Below, piece by piece: positions 53,254 through 62,037 of a DNA stretch of 64,000 bases. Below the pieces are notes generated by a model. The model saw nothing but the letters and a program-made list of their open reading frames with translations, was not told the DNA's origin and ran no database searches. Where the stretch lies: NCBI GenBank assembly GCA_964367685.1, contig CAYIYM010000003.1, forward strand, positions 87,493 through 151,492. The letters are read 5' to 3'. Position 1 is the stretch's first letter. Each line of letters starts with the position of its first letter. Position numbers and translations under genes: made by a program. This stretch comes from CAUPWF01 sp964367685 (GTDB taxonomy: Bacteria > Bacillota > Clostridia > Lachnospirales > Lachnospiraceae).

Positions 53254-54600
53254 TTATTTTTGGAAAATTGTTCCTTTTCTAAAACTTTCACATGACTTCA
53301 TATTTTTCATTCCATAATAATATACCAATGCTGTAGGAATTGTAGCTGTAAAGAATGAAATCTCTACATTCACAAGTCCAATTAAAGCCCCTACAGTAAT
53401 AGCTGCAATCGCTGCTTTATTGTAACCTTTTCTAGAACCTTCTTCATTGTATAAATCTTCTACATCCACTACTTTTTTACGTAAAATGTAATAATCTGTA
53501 ATTAATACAGCAAAGATTGGCCCAAAGAACGCTGTGTAAATTAATATAAACAAGTTAAGACCTGCTGCCGACTCATCACTTGTTAAGATCCATGGGCATG
53601 TTGCAATTGCAAGAATACCAACAAGGATTACACTTGACTTGTGCTTTAATTTAAATGCATCCATTAATGCATATGTAGGTGGAATAACATTACTTGCTAA
53701 GTTTGTTGTCATTTGCGCAAATAAGATAAAGCATAATGTAATGATTACAAGTACTTGATTATCTGATGCTTCTGCAAATGCATTGATCGGATTGGCGATT
53801 CCTGTTGCTGTTGAAATCATAAGACCAATTAATCCCATAAATACAGTTGTTGGTACCATAGCGCCAAAGTATGCAAACCCTCTTTTTGTTGTCGAATACC
53901 CATGCTTTAATTCACGCGCATAGTCACCTGCATTAAGCATAACTGTAATATTAACTCCAAAGAATGCTACAATCGCACTGATAAATGGCATTCCCCATGT
54001 TCCTTCGATATTAACAAGCTTTGTGCCAATTACATCTCCATATTGTGTTACACACACATAGAACATATAAATCAATGAACAAATAATTACAACTGCCCCA
54101 ATATTCTCTAGCCATTTAATTCCGTGGAATCCTGTTGTCGAAATTACAACTTGTAATCCGTGGAATACCAAGAAATAAAGAACAATATTATCATATCCTG
54201 TTAACGACATAGAAATTTGATTAATGGCACTCGCTCCTAACCAACTCTGGAATCCATACCATACGATAGCTGGCAATCCTCGCAATAGGGATGGAATTAC
54301 ATTTCCTTTTGTTCCAAATGCACTCTTTAATTGTACTGCATAAGGTGCTCCACTCTTGTAACTAAATTGATCATTTAAGCAAAGGCATACAATAAGAATT
54401 AAAGAACCAATTAACATTGCCAAGAATGCTTGTGTAAGACTCAATCCTTTTTCAATTTGCCCTGATCCTAATGTAAATGTTCCGATAGATACACATCCAC
54501 CTAGCCACATACATAGATATGAAGACAGACCCTCAATACGATCTTCTGGTTTAATCGGCGCTAATGACCCTGCTTCTTTGTTTTCATTTGTGCTACTCAT
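53254..54600 (-). CDS. NCS1-family allantoin permease
   Basis: This 448-residue transporter of the cytosine/uracil/allantoin permease family has about 12 membrane segments. Features are IKPEDRIEGLSSYLCMWLGGCVSIGTFTLGSG at the N-terminus, GAPYAVQLKSAFGTKGNVIPSLLRGLPAIVWYGFQSWLGASAIN (about 83-128), and the Asn/Gly-rich helix INITVMLNAGDYAREL-like segment near residue 215. Allantoin specificity rests on the allantoinase gene 41 bp upstream. It brings allantoin into the cytoplasm. Confidence 0.9.
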   Translation of the reverse strand: MSSTNENKEAGSLAPIKPEDRIEGLSSYLCMWLGGCVSIGTFTLGSGQIEKGLSLTQAFLAMLIGSLILIVCLCLNDQFSYKSGAPYAVQLKSAFGTKGNVIPSLLRGLPAIVWYGFQSWLGASAINQISMSLTGYDNIVLYFLVFHGLQVVISTTGFHGIKWLENIGAVVIICSLIYMFYVCVTQYGDVIGTKLVNIEGTWGMPFISAIVAFFGVNITVMLNAGDYARELKHGYSTTKRGFAYFGAMVPTTVFMGLIGLMISTATGIANPINAFAEASDNQVLVIITLCFILFAQMTTNLASNVIPPTYALMDAFKLKHKSSVILVGILAIATCPWILTSDESAAGLNLFILIYTAFFGPIFAVLITDYYILRKKVVDVEDLYNEEGSRKGYNKAAIAAITVGALIGLVNVEISFFTATIPTALVYYYGMKNMKSCESFRKGTIFQK

Positions 54601-54641
54601 TTCATTTCCTCCTAATTCACATTTTAGATTTCTATACTAGA

Positions 54642-56045
54642 TTATTTCCCAACTGGGACAAATTCTCCGTATCCAATCGCATCTTCATTATACTTTCCAT
54701 TTTCAGCAACTACTTTTCCTCTAATAATTGTATGTGTAGGTGCTCCTTTTCCTTCTAATCCATCAAAACAAGAGATATGTCCTTTCGTAAATAACTCTTC
54801 TTGTACACACTTCCATTCTTTATTTGGATCAACAATTACGATGTCTCCATCAAAACCTAGCTCAAATCCACCCTTCTTTCCATATAATCCAAATACTTTT
54901 GCTGGATTATAACACATTGTTTTCGCAATCAATGTAGGGCTAAGTTCTTTCTTGTTTACAACCAAATCAAACATGATTGGTAAGAAGAATTGAATTGCAT
55001 TTAATCCGCCCCATGCACTCCAAATACTCTTTGTAGCATTATCTTTCTCTTCATCAGCTGCTGGTGAATGATCACTTCCGATACATGAAAGTGTTCCATC
55101 TAATACATAATCCCATAACTTCTCCATATCTCCTTGCTTACGCATTGGCGGGGTACACTTTGCTGGAACGCCTTTTTCAAATACCAAATCTTCTGTAAAT
55201 CCTAAATAGTGAGGACATGTTTCTGCCGATACTGGAAGTCCTTCAGCAATTGCCTTCTTCACTTCTTCTGCTACCATAGGATGACTAACATGACAAATGT
55301 GGGCTCTTCCACCTGTAGCTCTTACCAAATCCAATATGTTCTTTGTAGCAATCAATTCTGTCCATACATCGTGTGCATCTAAGAAGTCTCTGATTTGCTC
55401 ATCTCTGCTTCTGTTTTCTTTTGCTTGTGCATCGCGTTCTGCTTCTTTCACCATTCCAAATTCTTCACAATGGAATCCTGAAAGTGCATTATACGGCTTT
55501 AATTTCTCTAAGGCTTTACGTACAATCCCCATATTAACCGGTGGGAAAATTGGACCTGTTGGACAAGTAAATGCCTTAAACGCTGCAACCCCACACTTGT
55601 GAAGATCAACTAAATCTTCTACATTGTGCTTAATCGACTCTGGACTCTCATCATAATCACCTACAATGCCTCCCCAAAGTGCAAAATCCACTGCAGAATG
55701 CGCCCCTATTCGGCTCATCTTCAAGTCAAATATTTCTTTGTTAATAAGAGATGGATCATTGTTTAATGGCATATCAATCAAACATGTACAGCCCGCAACT
55801 GCCGCTGCTCTTGATCCGGTTTCAAATTCCTCTCTATACTCAAATCCTGGCTCATTTAAATGCGCATGACAATCAATAATTCCAGAGAATACATATCCTC
55901 CATTCGCATCCACTACTTCTTTCGCCTCTACAACACTCCCTGCTGTAAGAAATCCTGCATATTTCCCATCTTGAATTACGATATCTGCCTCATAAATTCT
56001 ATCTGGCGTTACGAGTTTCCCATTTTTCACTAATAAATCATACAT
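54642..56045 (-). CDS. allB: Allantoinase
   Basis: This 467-residue dihydroorotase-type amidohydrolase opens the hydantoin ring of allantoin to allantoate. The zinc motif is DCHAHLNEPGFEYRE (about 59-73), the carbamylated Lys is in AAFKAFTC (about 147), and further metal ligands are in ICHVSHP (about 240) and CIGSDHSPA (about 318). The length and the motif pattern match AllB. It begins the permease-linked operon and is divergent from the DUF2877 gene. Other cyclic amidohydrolases share the fold, but the flanking pathway supports allantoin. Confidence 0.94.
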   Translation of the reverse strand: MYDLLVKNGKLVTPDRIYEADIVIQDGKYAGFLTAGSVVEAKEVVDANGGYVFSGIIDCHAHLNEPGFEYREEFETGSRAAAVAGCTCLIDMPLNNDPSLINKEIFDLKMSRIGAHSAVDFALWGGIVGDYDESPESIKHNVEDLVDLHKCGVAAFKAFTCPTGPIFPPVNMGIVRKALEKLKPYNALSGFHCEEFGMVKEAERDAQAKENRSRDEQIRDFLDAHDVWTELIATKNILDLVRATGGRAHICHVSHPMVAEEVKKAIAEGLPVSAETCPHYLGFTEDLVFEKGVPAKCTPPMRKQGDMEKLWDYVLDGTLSCIGSDHSPAADEEKDNATKSIWSAWGGLNAIQFFLPIMFDLVVNKKELSPTLIAKTMCYNPAKVFGLYGKKGGFELGFDGDIVIVDPNKEWKCVQEELFTKGHISCFDGLEGKGAPTHTIIRGKVVAENGKYNEDAIGYGEFVPVGK

Positions 56046-56059
56046 ATGTCTCGTCTCCT

Positions 56060-56070
56060 TTGGTAACCAA
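56060..56070. promoter_or_regulatory. TTGGTAACCAA repeat upstream of allB
   Basis: TTGGT-A-ACCAA is an inverted repeat just before the ribosome site of allB. It resembles the palindrome at 52113 but with a different central spacing, so a shared regulator is only a possibility. Confidence 0.35.
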
Positions 56071-56253
56071 TTTTTAACTAATGTTTCTAACTCTAATAAT
56101 ACCTTAATTTTTCTTTAATAACAATGCACAATAACACTAAACCGCTATAATCATTTTTGTGAAAATACTCTAAAAATATGCTCTTTTTTTCTTTATTTTT
56201 GTAATTATTGTAAATTTTTCTTTATTTGTAAACCACTTTTCACATTTTAGCAT

Positions 56254-56282
56254 TTGAATTTCCTCTTTTTTTTATGTATTAT
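56254..56282 (+). promoter_or_regulatory. Promoter of the DUF2877 (AllH) gene
   Basis: TTGAAT (56254-56259), a 17-base spacer and TATTAT (56277-56282) form a good promoter. An inverted repeat TATGTAT-TATG-ATACATA (56273-56290) overlaps the -10 and could be an operator. Confidence 0.65.
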
Positions 56283-56314
56283 GATACATATGATGAATTT
56301 GAAAGGACTTTTTT

Positions 56315-57151
56315 ATGAATAATTTTATTTCAAAAACTACAACTTTAGTTGACCAAATCTTATCTACGAATTCCATTGCATATGTGCATTCAGTTTATAA
56401 TAACACCATCAATCTACAAACAAATGAATATATCATTGCGATCCAAAGTCCAAACACATTGGTATCACCTGTTAGCATACTTTCCGCTTCACCAATTTCA
56501 GCATGGGATGTTGTTCCCGAGCTATCAGAGGAATGCCGTCTAACACCAGAAACACTTTATTTTCCAAAATCAAAACTGTCTTTTTCTCTAGATATAGCAA
56601 AACGAGGCGTGCCAACTATACACACCTCGCATCCATGTTCTCTATCTGAATTAAATACATTAGTGATTTCGGCTTTAAATATTTCAAAAGCTTCTGGATT
56701 TCACACCTCGCCAGAGATGCTTTCCTTCTATCATAATATTCTTAGCAACTGTGCTCATGCAATTTCGAGCACTTCGTATGAAGCGGCAGCAGATTCCCTC
56801 GTGAAATTATTAGGGCTTGGAATTGGATTAACACCAAGTGGCGATGACTTCTTATGTGGATTTCTTTATGCCCTTTCCTTCACTCAATCACATCGCTTTC
56901 ACAGCATTCTAAGCACACGATTACTTGCCAATCTAGACCGTACCAATGATATTAGTGGTAATTTCGTAAAATTAGCTTGTAACCAATATTTTCACGAAGC
57001 ATTATTACAACTGCCACATCAATCTCAATCTTCCGATATTCTCAACACCTTCTCTTCTATTGGCCATACTTCTGGAATCGACATGTTGACTGGAGTCAAA
57101 TTGGGACTTGAATTCGTAAAATACTACTGTTCTACTTCTACTTCGACATAA
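56315..57151 (+). CDS. DUF2877 protein, AllH-like third subunit of oxamate carbamoyltransferase
   Basis: This 278-residue protein shows the DUF2877 signature LLGLGIGLTPSGDDFLCGFLYAL (about 168-190) and the later GHTSGIDMLTGVKLGLEF, as in E. coli YlbF/AllH (about 271 residues). AllH forms the oxamate carbamoyltransferase with AllF and AllG, which are fused at 47211 here. It is divergent from allB, about 6 kb away from the fusion gene, with its own promoter. The stop overlaps the end of the opposing gene by 28 bp. Confidence 0.87.
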   Translation: MNNFISKTTTLVDQILSTNSIAYVHSVYNNTINLQTNEYIIAIQSPNTLVSPVSILSASPISAWDVVPELSEECRLTPETLYFPKSKLSFSLDIAKRGVPTIHTSHPCSLSELNTLVISALNISKASGFHTSPEMLSFYHNILSNCAHAISSTSYEAAADSLVKLLGLGIGLTPSGDDFLCGFLYALSFTQSHRFHSILSTRLLANLDRTNDISGNFVKLACNQYFHEALLQLPHQSQSSDILNTFSSIGHTSGIDMLTGVKLGLEFVKYYCSTSTST

Positions 57152-57753
57152 ACACTGTCACCGATTTGCTTTTCTAACTTATTTCGAATCTCCTTTAGCA
57201 TGCCCAAAATATAGCAAACTGAGCCGTCTGGATTTTTAACCCCCATATTTACAACACTCCCTTTATATGGTATACCTTCAAAAGTGGCATTTACTTTAAG
57301 ACGCCCTTTTCCAAATTCTTTTTTAATGTCGCGGGGAAATGCAACGTAAGCGCCTCCACCCCGTCCTTCTTGTATGATTGCATTAAATTTAATTTTTTCA
57401 CTTGTTTTATCCTTATTGTTAAACGAAGTGTCAATGCCTTTGTACAAAGCTGCATAGGGAAGTTCTCTCTTATACGAGAGATTTACACAACTTTTTAGCG
57501 CTCTACAATAAGGTGTATTTTCTGCAACGATCTGCGCCGCTTCACTTGTCCCGAAATATACAGAAATATAATGCTTTCGGCAACCAATTCCCACATAAGA
57601 ATCATTAATTCTCCATGTCGGGATATGTGATTTTTCCGAATAATATTCATCGAATACAGCAGTCGGATAATTCACTTCAATATAATTTATTAGTGGTAAC
57701 ACCTTGTTTCTAACAGGCTCATCAACACATTTTAAATAGTTCTCTATTGGCAT
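57124..57753 (-). CDS. DUF1801-DUF1905 two-domain protein
   Basis: This 209-residue cytoplasmic protein has an N-terminal YdhG/DUF1801-like region (about 1-105, with VDEPVRNKVLPLINYIEVNYPTAVFDEYYSEKSHIPTWRI and CRKHYISVYF) followed by a DUF1905 barrel (about 115-209, with GGGAYVAFPRDIKKEFGKGRLKVNATFEGIPYKG). The start at 57753 follows AAGGAGG; a longer frame from 57879 has none and would overlap the next gene. DUF1801 proteins are linked to iron handling; the combination's function is not known. The ends of this gene and the DUF2877 gene overlap. Confidence 0.85.
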   Translation of the reverse strand: MPIENYLKCVDEPVRNKVLPLINYIEVNYPTAVFDEYYSEKSHIPTWRINDSYVGIGCRKHYISVYFGTSEAAQIVAENTPYCRALKSCVNLSYKRELPYAALYKGIDTSFNNKDKTSEKIKFNAIIQEGRGGGAYVAFPRDIKKEFGKGRLKVNATFEGIPYKGSVVNMGVKNPDGSVCYILGMLKEIRNKLEKQIGDSVYVEVEVEQ

Positions 57754-57797
57754 TTTAACCTCCTTCTTCAGTTTGCTCTCCTCTCCACCAAATGCCT

Positions 57798-58769
57798 TTA
57801 CTCCCTCTTTACAAGTGAAGGTATTGACAGTACATACACTATGATAAAGACAAGGGCATATAAGATAATTGGGATCCATAGTACTTGATGAATCATAAAA
57901 ATCTCTTTATCAAAAAATACGCCACTATATACAAATACTGCAAATAACACATAGAAAACGGTGAACCCTCTTCTCCATGCTTTGCTTATTTCAAGTCCAT
58001 AAAGTTGTGTAACTATGAACATTGTGGCAAATCCGAAGAAAAACATACTCCAAATTCCAGAGCCTTGAAGGATAGCAACTGTCGTTCCATGAAATAGCAC
58101 TGTGATTTCAAGCACGAATGTCCACACTCTATTAAAGTGGTATTTTGTGCCACTCAAACTCAGTTGTATAAACAGCAAGTACATATAGAAGAACCCAAAC
58201 CAATGGCCTGCTGTTCCAACGATTGGATGATACCAGAAGGTATACGTTATCGCCCAAGCTATATAAAAACCATGATAGTTAAAAACTAATTTTGTGCCAC
58301 TGGATGGTAGTTTTGCTTTTTTACCAAAGAATAATCCTCTTCTCCCATTTTCTAAAATCAGAATAAGTACAAGCATGATGATAACAGAAAATTGTGAACT
58401 TGCTACTGGCACATCTTGCGCCAATCCATCGTACCAAAATATTGTTTGCACCATATGAAAAAAAATGAAAACCGTATTGATAACGATTAACTGAATGTTA
58501 TACTTACTTAATGATTCTGATATCTTTAATTTGGCTCGGCTCATTTTTATGATAACATACCACAAGGAAACTTGATGCAATATGTATCCTATCCAAGCTG
58601 TAGCCCTTGACATCCAAGTCGGATCTGGCAGTTTCCAATAATACCAGGACGCACCCTTGTCTGGCAACAACACCACATCTTGAACCATTAATCCCACAAA
58701 GTATCCTATAAGTGTTAAAACTCCCGCTATTGACATATTGATGGCTATTAATTTTATTGTCTTACTCAT
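57798..58769 (-). CDS. Polytopic membrane protein of unknown function
   Basis: This 323-residue protein has about ten hydrophobic segments, spread from residue 8 to 315, with few charged residues. Several Trp/Tyr/His residues sit in loops (KGASWYYWKLPDPTW, YTFWYHPIVGTAGHW). No transporter or enzyme signature is recognised. AAAGGAG lies nine bases before the ATG. It is 44 bp upstream of the DUF1801-DUF1905 gene on the same strand, so the two may be co-transcribed. Confidence 0.7.
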   Translation of the reverse strand: MSKTIKLIAINMSIAGVLTLIGYFVGLMVQDVVLLPDKGASWYYWKLPDPTWMSRATAWIGYILHQVSLWYVIIKMSRAKLKISESLSKYNIQLIVINTVFIFFHMVQTIFWYDGLAQDVPVASSQFSVIIMLVLILILENGRRGLFFGKKAKLPSSGTKLVFNYHGFYIAWAITYTFWYHPIVGTAGHWFGFFYMYLLFIQLSLSGTKYHFNRVWTFVLEITVLFHGTTVAILQGSGIWSMFFFGFATMFIVTQLYGLEISKAWRRGFTVFYVLFAVFVYSGVFFDKEIFMIHQVLWIPIILYALVFIIVYVLSIPSLVKRE

Positions 58770-58875
58770 ATGTTTTTACTCCTTTCTTTTGCTGTATCAC
58801 AAATGGATTCATAAAATCTTCTCCTTGTTTCTCCTCGCTAAAACACCTCCTTGTTTTTCACTATATCTCTATCAG

Positions 58876-60117
58876 CTATTGAACTGAAAACACAAGACCA
58901 CCATAATAGTCTACCATAAATTCATTTTCAATAATCTTTGTAGTTTCTACGGTGCCATCATCAAATTCAAGCGTCAGAATATCACCGTCGATATTCCACA
59001 TTCCACTAAGAGATAGATTTTCTAGCTCCGTACTTTGTGGATATACGTTAAACACATTGTCATAATACTCAAAATCGAAAGTAAAATCATCACCAATCCA
59101 ACTTCCGGCAGGCGAAATCAAGGACAGTCGCTCGATGAGCAAATCCGCCTCAGGCGTTCCGATTGCTTCTGATCTTACATAATAAGTCTTAAGCATAGAA
59201 TTATGTAACACAATATTGTCTATAGGTAAAACAGTTAAACGTGAATCAACACCATCAGAAGGATAAAACTCAATTAACTCTTCCTCAACAGGTTCTATAG
59301 GGGTATGGTTTGTAGTAGTTGTTACTCCCCATATTCCTGTTTGATGATTTCCATCTGGATCAAATCCTTCAAATTTATTGTCTTTAAATATATAATAAAG
59401 ATTTGAAGAATCTCCATATAAATACCAAGTTCCTGTATAGTTTTCGATATTCTCGGCAGTTATATCTGCTACATAATAGCCAAAACGTTCTTCCCAATCT
59501 TTTCTATCCTGCTGGTAATCATCTTCATTTGAAGACTCATTATTACTGTTATAATTTAAAACTTCATCACTTAACTCTGCATCTGGATTTAGAACAAAAG
59601 ACATTGATCTAAGATTAATAAAATTACTCGGTTGTGGCTCATCACTCTTGTCATAATTTGGAATTAACGTAACTTTATAATCTCCTGCTGGCAGCATATT
59701 TGCTATTCTGTTTTCAATCTTCTCGTAAACTGACCAATCATCGTCGGTTGTACTTGTGGCTGTAAATCTTACTTCAATCATAATCTCATAGCCATTCGTT
59801 CCCTCTATTAAGACAATTCCCCATGTATTAGGTGCATTATATCTCGAATATTCCATTTCGAGCTCAAATGCTGTTGCCTCTTCCAGTGTTATGTTCCAAG
59901 ACGGCATATCATATTCTTGCCAGCCTCCTAAATTATCAATGCCTTCCGTTTGTTCCACGATGAGATTAGGTGCATCTGTCAAGTCAGCATCTGCTGGATA
60001 AAGATCTATCGTAATGCTATCTTTTTCTATAGATATCACTGAATCCCCATCTGCGCAAGAAACAAGAAATATTCCTGCTAATAAAATTGATACCATTAAT
60101 AAAGTTATTTTTTTCAT
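58876..60117 (-). CDS. Lipoprotein of unknown function
   Basis: This 413-residue protein has a signal peptide with lipobox LVSC (Cys21). The mature part is acidic. It has an N-terminal half with an extracellular beta-type domain and a C-terminal half with two similar lipocalin-like stretches (GTWYLYGDSSNLYYIFKDNKFEGFD and GSWIGDDFTFDFEYYDNVFNVYP), each continuing into a GxW segment (GIWGV, SGMWNIDGD), which suggests an internal duplication. A ribosome site GGAG precedes the ATG. It is the first gene of an apparent minus-strand run with its own promoter 179 bp upstream. Confidence 0.75.
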   Translation of the reverse strand: MKKITLLMVSILLAGIFLVSCADGDSVISIEKDSITIDLYPADADLTDAPNLIVEQTEGIDNLGGWQEYDMPSWNITLEEATAFELEMEYSRYNAPNTWGIVLIEGTNGYEIMIEVRFTATSTTDDDWSVYEKIENRIANMLPAGDYKVTLIPNYDKSDEPQPSNFINLRSMSFVLNPDAELSDEVLNYNSNNESSNEDDYQQDRKDWEERFGYYVADITAENIENYTGTWYLYGDSSNLYYIFKDNKFEGFDPDGNHQTGIWGVTTTTNHTPIEPVEEELIEFYPSDGVDSRLTVLPIDNIVLHNSMLKTYYVRSEAIGTPEADLLIERLSLISPAGSWIGDDFTFDFEYYDNVFNVYPQSTELENLSLSGMWNIDGDILTLEFDDGTVETTKIIENEFMVDYYGGLVFSVQ

Positions 60118-60295
60118 AATCGCACTCTCCTTTCACGATGCGTTTTACCTCTAACTTATTGGTTGATCGAGTTCCAAAAATAAGCTATTCAAAAAACTTT
60201 CTGTATTCTTTTGATAGGTATTTTTGTAATAAGCTCAGTTGTTCAGACATCTTTTGCATAATAGAAACAATCGTACAGATACCTTACATATTTCA

Positions 60296-60323
60296 ATTAT
60301 AATACATCAAAGTCATATTGCAA
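60296..60323 (-). promoter_or_regulatory. Promoter of the unknown lipoprotein gene
   Basis: On the minus strand TTGCAA (60318-60323), a 16-base spacer and TATAAT (60296-60301) form a good promoter about 180 bases upstream of the start at 60117, implying a long 5-prime leader. Confidence 0.55.
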
Positions 60324-60365
60324 TAAATATCTATCCATATTAAGACTTTCTCTGCTGTTTCCTTC

Positions 60366-60487
60366 TTAATTTATGTATTATAAAAAGCAGAGTCAGTACT
60401 CTCACATTTGTGATATACTTCTCCGCTTCAATTATCTATTTTATTACTCAATTGTTATCCGTGCCTAAGATTACTACTCATTTTATT
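60366..60487. repeat. Direct repeat copy 1, with hairpin
   Basis: About 120 bases resemble 62344-62464 in the same orientation. Over the 89 aligned bases from AAGCAGAG onward I count nine mismatches. It contains an imperfect stem (AAGCAGAG with CTCCGCTT) with an inner TCACA/TGTGA pair. Confidence 0.85.
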
Positions 60488-60771
60488 CAAAGTAAAATAA
60501 ATACTCAAACTTCACTTCAAGTGCGATGCAAGCCCAGCAGTGATAGTAGTAACTAGAAAAAATTTTTCGCTACCGATTTTATATCTACCAAATGCTTCAG
60601 CAGAAAGATATGCCAAAAAAAGTATCTTAGCAACGTCAATAAATGCTTATAGATTAAGTGCTTTATTATTTATGAAAATGCATAAAACTCTCATGCGTAT
60701 GCGTATGTAGTATTTTTTCGGCAACTATTTTCTTGTTCTTTATCATTAAAATTATGTGCTTATGCTCGTGG

Positions 60772-60932
60772 CTATGCTCTGTCTGTTATCATACGGTTAA
60801 ATTCAAGTCTATCTTCTACTGATTTCCCAGATTTTCCTGCATCTTCATATTCGTAAACGATTTCGTAACCACAAAAATCAGCAATGGCTTTCATACGGGA
60901 TTTTTGTGCATCTAGTGAGTAACCACCTATTC
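60772..60932 (-). pseudogene. Serine recombinase remnant (resolvase domain fragment)
   Basis: A minus-strand frame ending in a TAG at 60772-60774 reads GGYSLDAQKSRMKAIADFCG, then EIVYEYEDAGKSGKSVEDRL and EFNRMI. This is the stretch after the catalytic Ser region of large serine recombinases (GYSLDAQ, DAGKSGKS, RLEFNRM). The catalytic N-terminus and the rest of the protein are absent; the Fic gene replaces the upstream part. It is a truncated relic of a mobile element and supports the view that this end of the window is an accessory island. Confidence 0.85.
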
Positions 60933-61982
60933 TTATCTATCGTTTCTTGTATAAAATGTAGCCTTTCCCTTTCCATGACGAGTTATAAACTCTTCTTCCA
61001 TGAGTTTTTTAAGAGAATTTTCAACGGATGCTTTTCCTATCGCAGGAACAAGTTCCATGATTTCGCTCTTTGTAAACTTACCGATTTTATCACAAACTGC
61101 TTTTCTTACTTGTTCGATCGCTGGAAGTTTTTCATCTACATAATCCACTCTCATTTCGAAATCTCTGTAAGCTGCAAGGATAATACTAAGTATATATTTT
61201 ATAAAAGGGACCGGATTATTTGCATTTTCATGCCAATTTATACCACATTCCTCAAGCACATCATAATACTTAATCTTCGTTTTTTCTATCTTGCTTTCTA
61301 AACTTATATATCTACCTACCACATAACCACACCGGTATAACAATAATGTTGTAAGAAGTCTCGCCATACGACCATTCCCATCATTAAATGGGTGAATACA
61401 CAAGAAGTCATTAATGAAAATAGGAATTAAAACCAATGGATCAATTACACAAGAATCAATTACACTATTAAAACTCTCACAAATAGCATCAATTGCACCT
61501 TCTGTTTCATAAGGTGGTAGTGGCATAAATCGAACCTTTTGTGTTCCATCAGCTCTCGTCTCCGCAATAACATTTTGTGTATTTTTAAATCTTCCTCCAA
61601 TTGATTTTTCGGAGTATTTATATAAATCTCTATGAAGCTGTAAGATGTATGAAGAACGAATAGGAATATATTCATAACTTTCATGAATTGTATTAAGCAC
61701 ATCACGATACCCCATTATTTCTTCCTCGTCTCTGTTTTGAGGTGTCGTTTTTTCTAACATCAACTGCTTTACTCGTGTGCTTGTTGTAACAATACCTTCA
61801 ATTTTATTAGATGCTTCTGTACTTTGAATTTTAGCAATTTCAATTAACTTATCCAATGCTTGCGGTTTTTGCTTTAAATAAAGTTCTTGCCTACCTTTGT
61901 ATTCATGTATTTGTGCAACTAGACCTAGGAGTTCACTGTCCCACGCATAATCTTTTAATGTAGAATAATCAAAAATTCTCAT
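60933..61982 (-). CDS. Fic-family protein with N-terminal inhibitory motif (class II) and C-terminal winged helix
   Basis: This 349-residue protein has a Fic_N domain (about 1-110), with SNKIEG at 58-63 matching the inhibitory motif [ST]xxxE[GN], and a Fic core with the intact catalytic motif HPFNDGNGR (His197 to Arg205). A C-terminal winged-helix region (about 285-345, IGKFTKSEIMELVPAIGKASVENSLKKLMEEEFI) is consistent with DNA binding. Fic proteins transfer AMP from ATP to target hydroxyls; the inhibitory helix keeps class II members off until released. AAGGAGG lies upstream of the ATG. A repeat array covers its promoter, which fits autoregulation through the winged helix. Confidence 0.92.
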   Translation of the reverse strand: MRIFDYSTLKDYAWDSELLGLVAQIHEYKGRQELYLKQKPQALDKLIEIAKIQSTEASNKIEGIVTTSTRVKQLMLEKTTPQNRDEEEIMGYRDVLNTIHESYEYIPIRSSYILQLHRDLYKYSEKSIGGRFKNTQNVIAETRADGTQKVRFMPLPPYETEGAIDAICESFNSVIDSCVIDPLVLIPIFINDFLCIHPFNDGNGRMARLLTTLLLYRCGYVVGRYISLESKIEKTKIKYYDVLEECGINWHENANNPVPFIKYILSIILAAYRDFEMRVDYVDEKLPAIEQVRKAVCDKIGKFTKSEIMELVPAIGKASVENSLKKLMEEEFITRHGKGKATFYTRNDR

Positions 61983-62008
61983 TCGCCTACCTCCTTTTCT
62001 TTCTCCTA

Positions 62009-62037
62009 ATTATATCGTTATTTTAGGCGAAATTCAA
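62009..62037 (-). promoter_or_regulatory. Promoter of the Fic gene
   Basis: On the minus strand TTGAAT (62032-62037), a 17-base spacer and TATAAT (62009-62014) make a near-consensus promoter 27 bases before the start at 61982. One TTAGGC motif lies in the spacer. Confidence 0.8.

Larger units (their letters stand above)
60118..60932. other. 815-bp region with decayed sequence between lipoprotein and Fic genes
   Basis: No intact gene is visible. The stretch holds the lipoprotein promoter (60296-60323), one copy of a direct repeat (60366-60487), a minus-strand open stretch of 44 codons (60512-60646, ending ITAGLASHLK and a stop) that I do not recognise, and a recombinase remnant (60772-60932). 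It reads like eroded accessory DNA. Confidence 0.6.

Noticed and set aside
60906..61301. 131-codon plus-strand open frame
   Set aside because: Antisense to the Fic gene, whose motifs are complete on the other strand.
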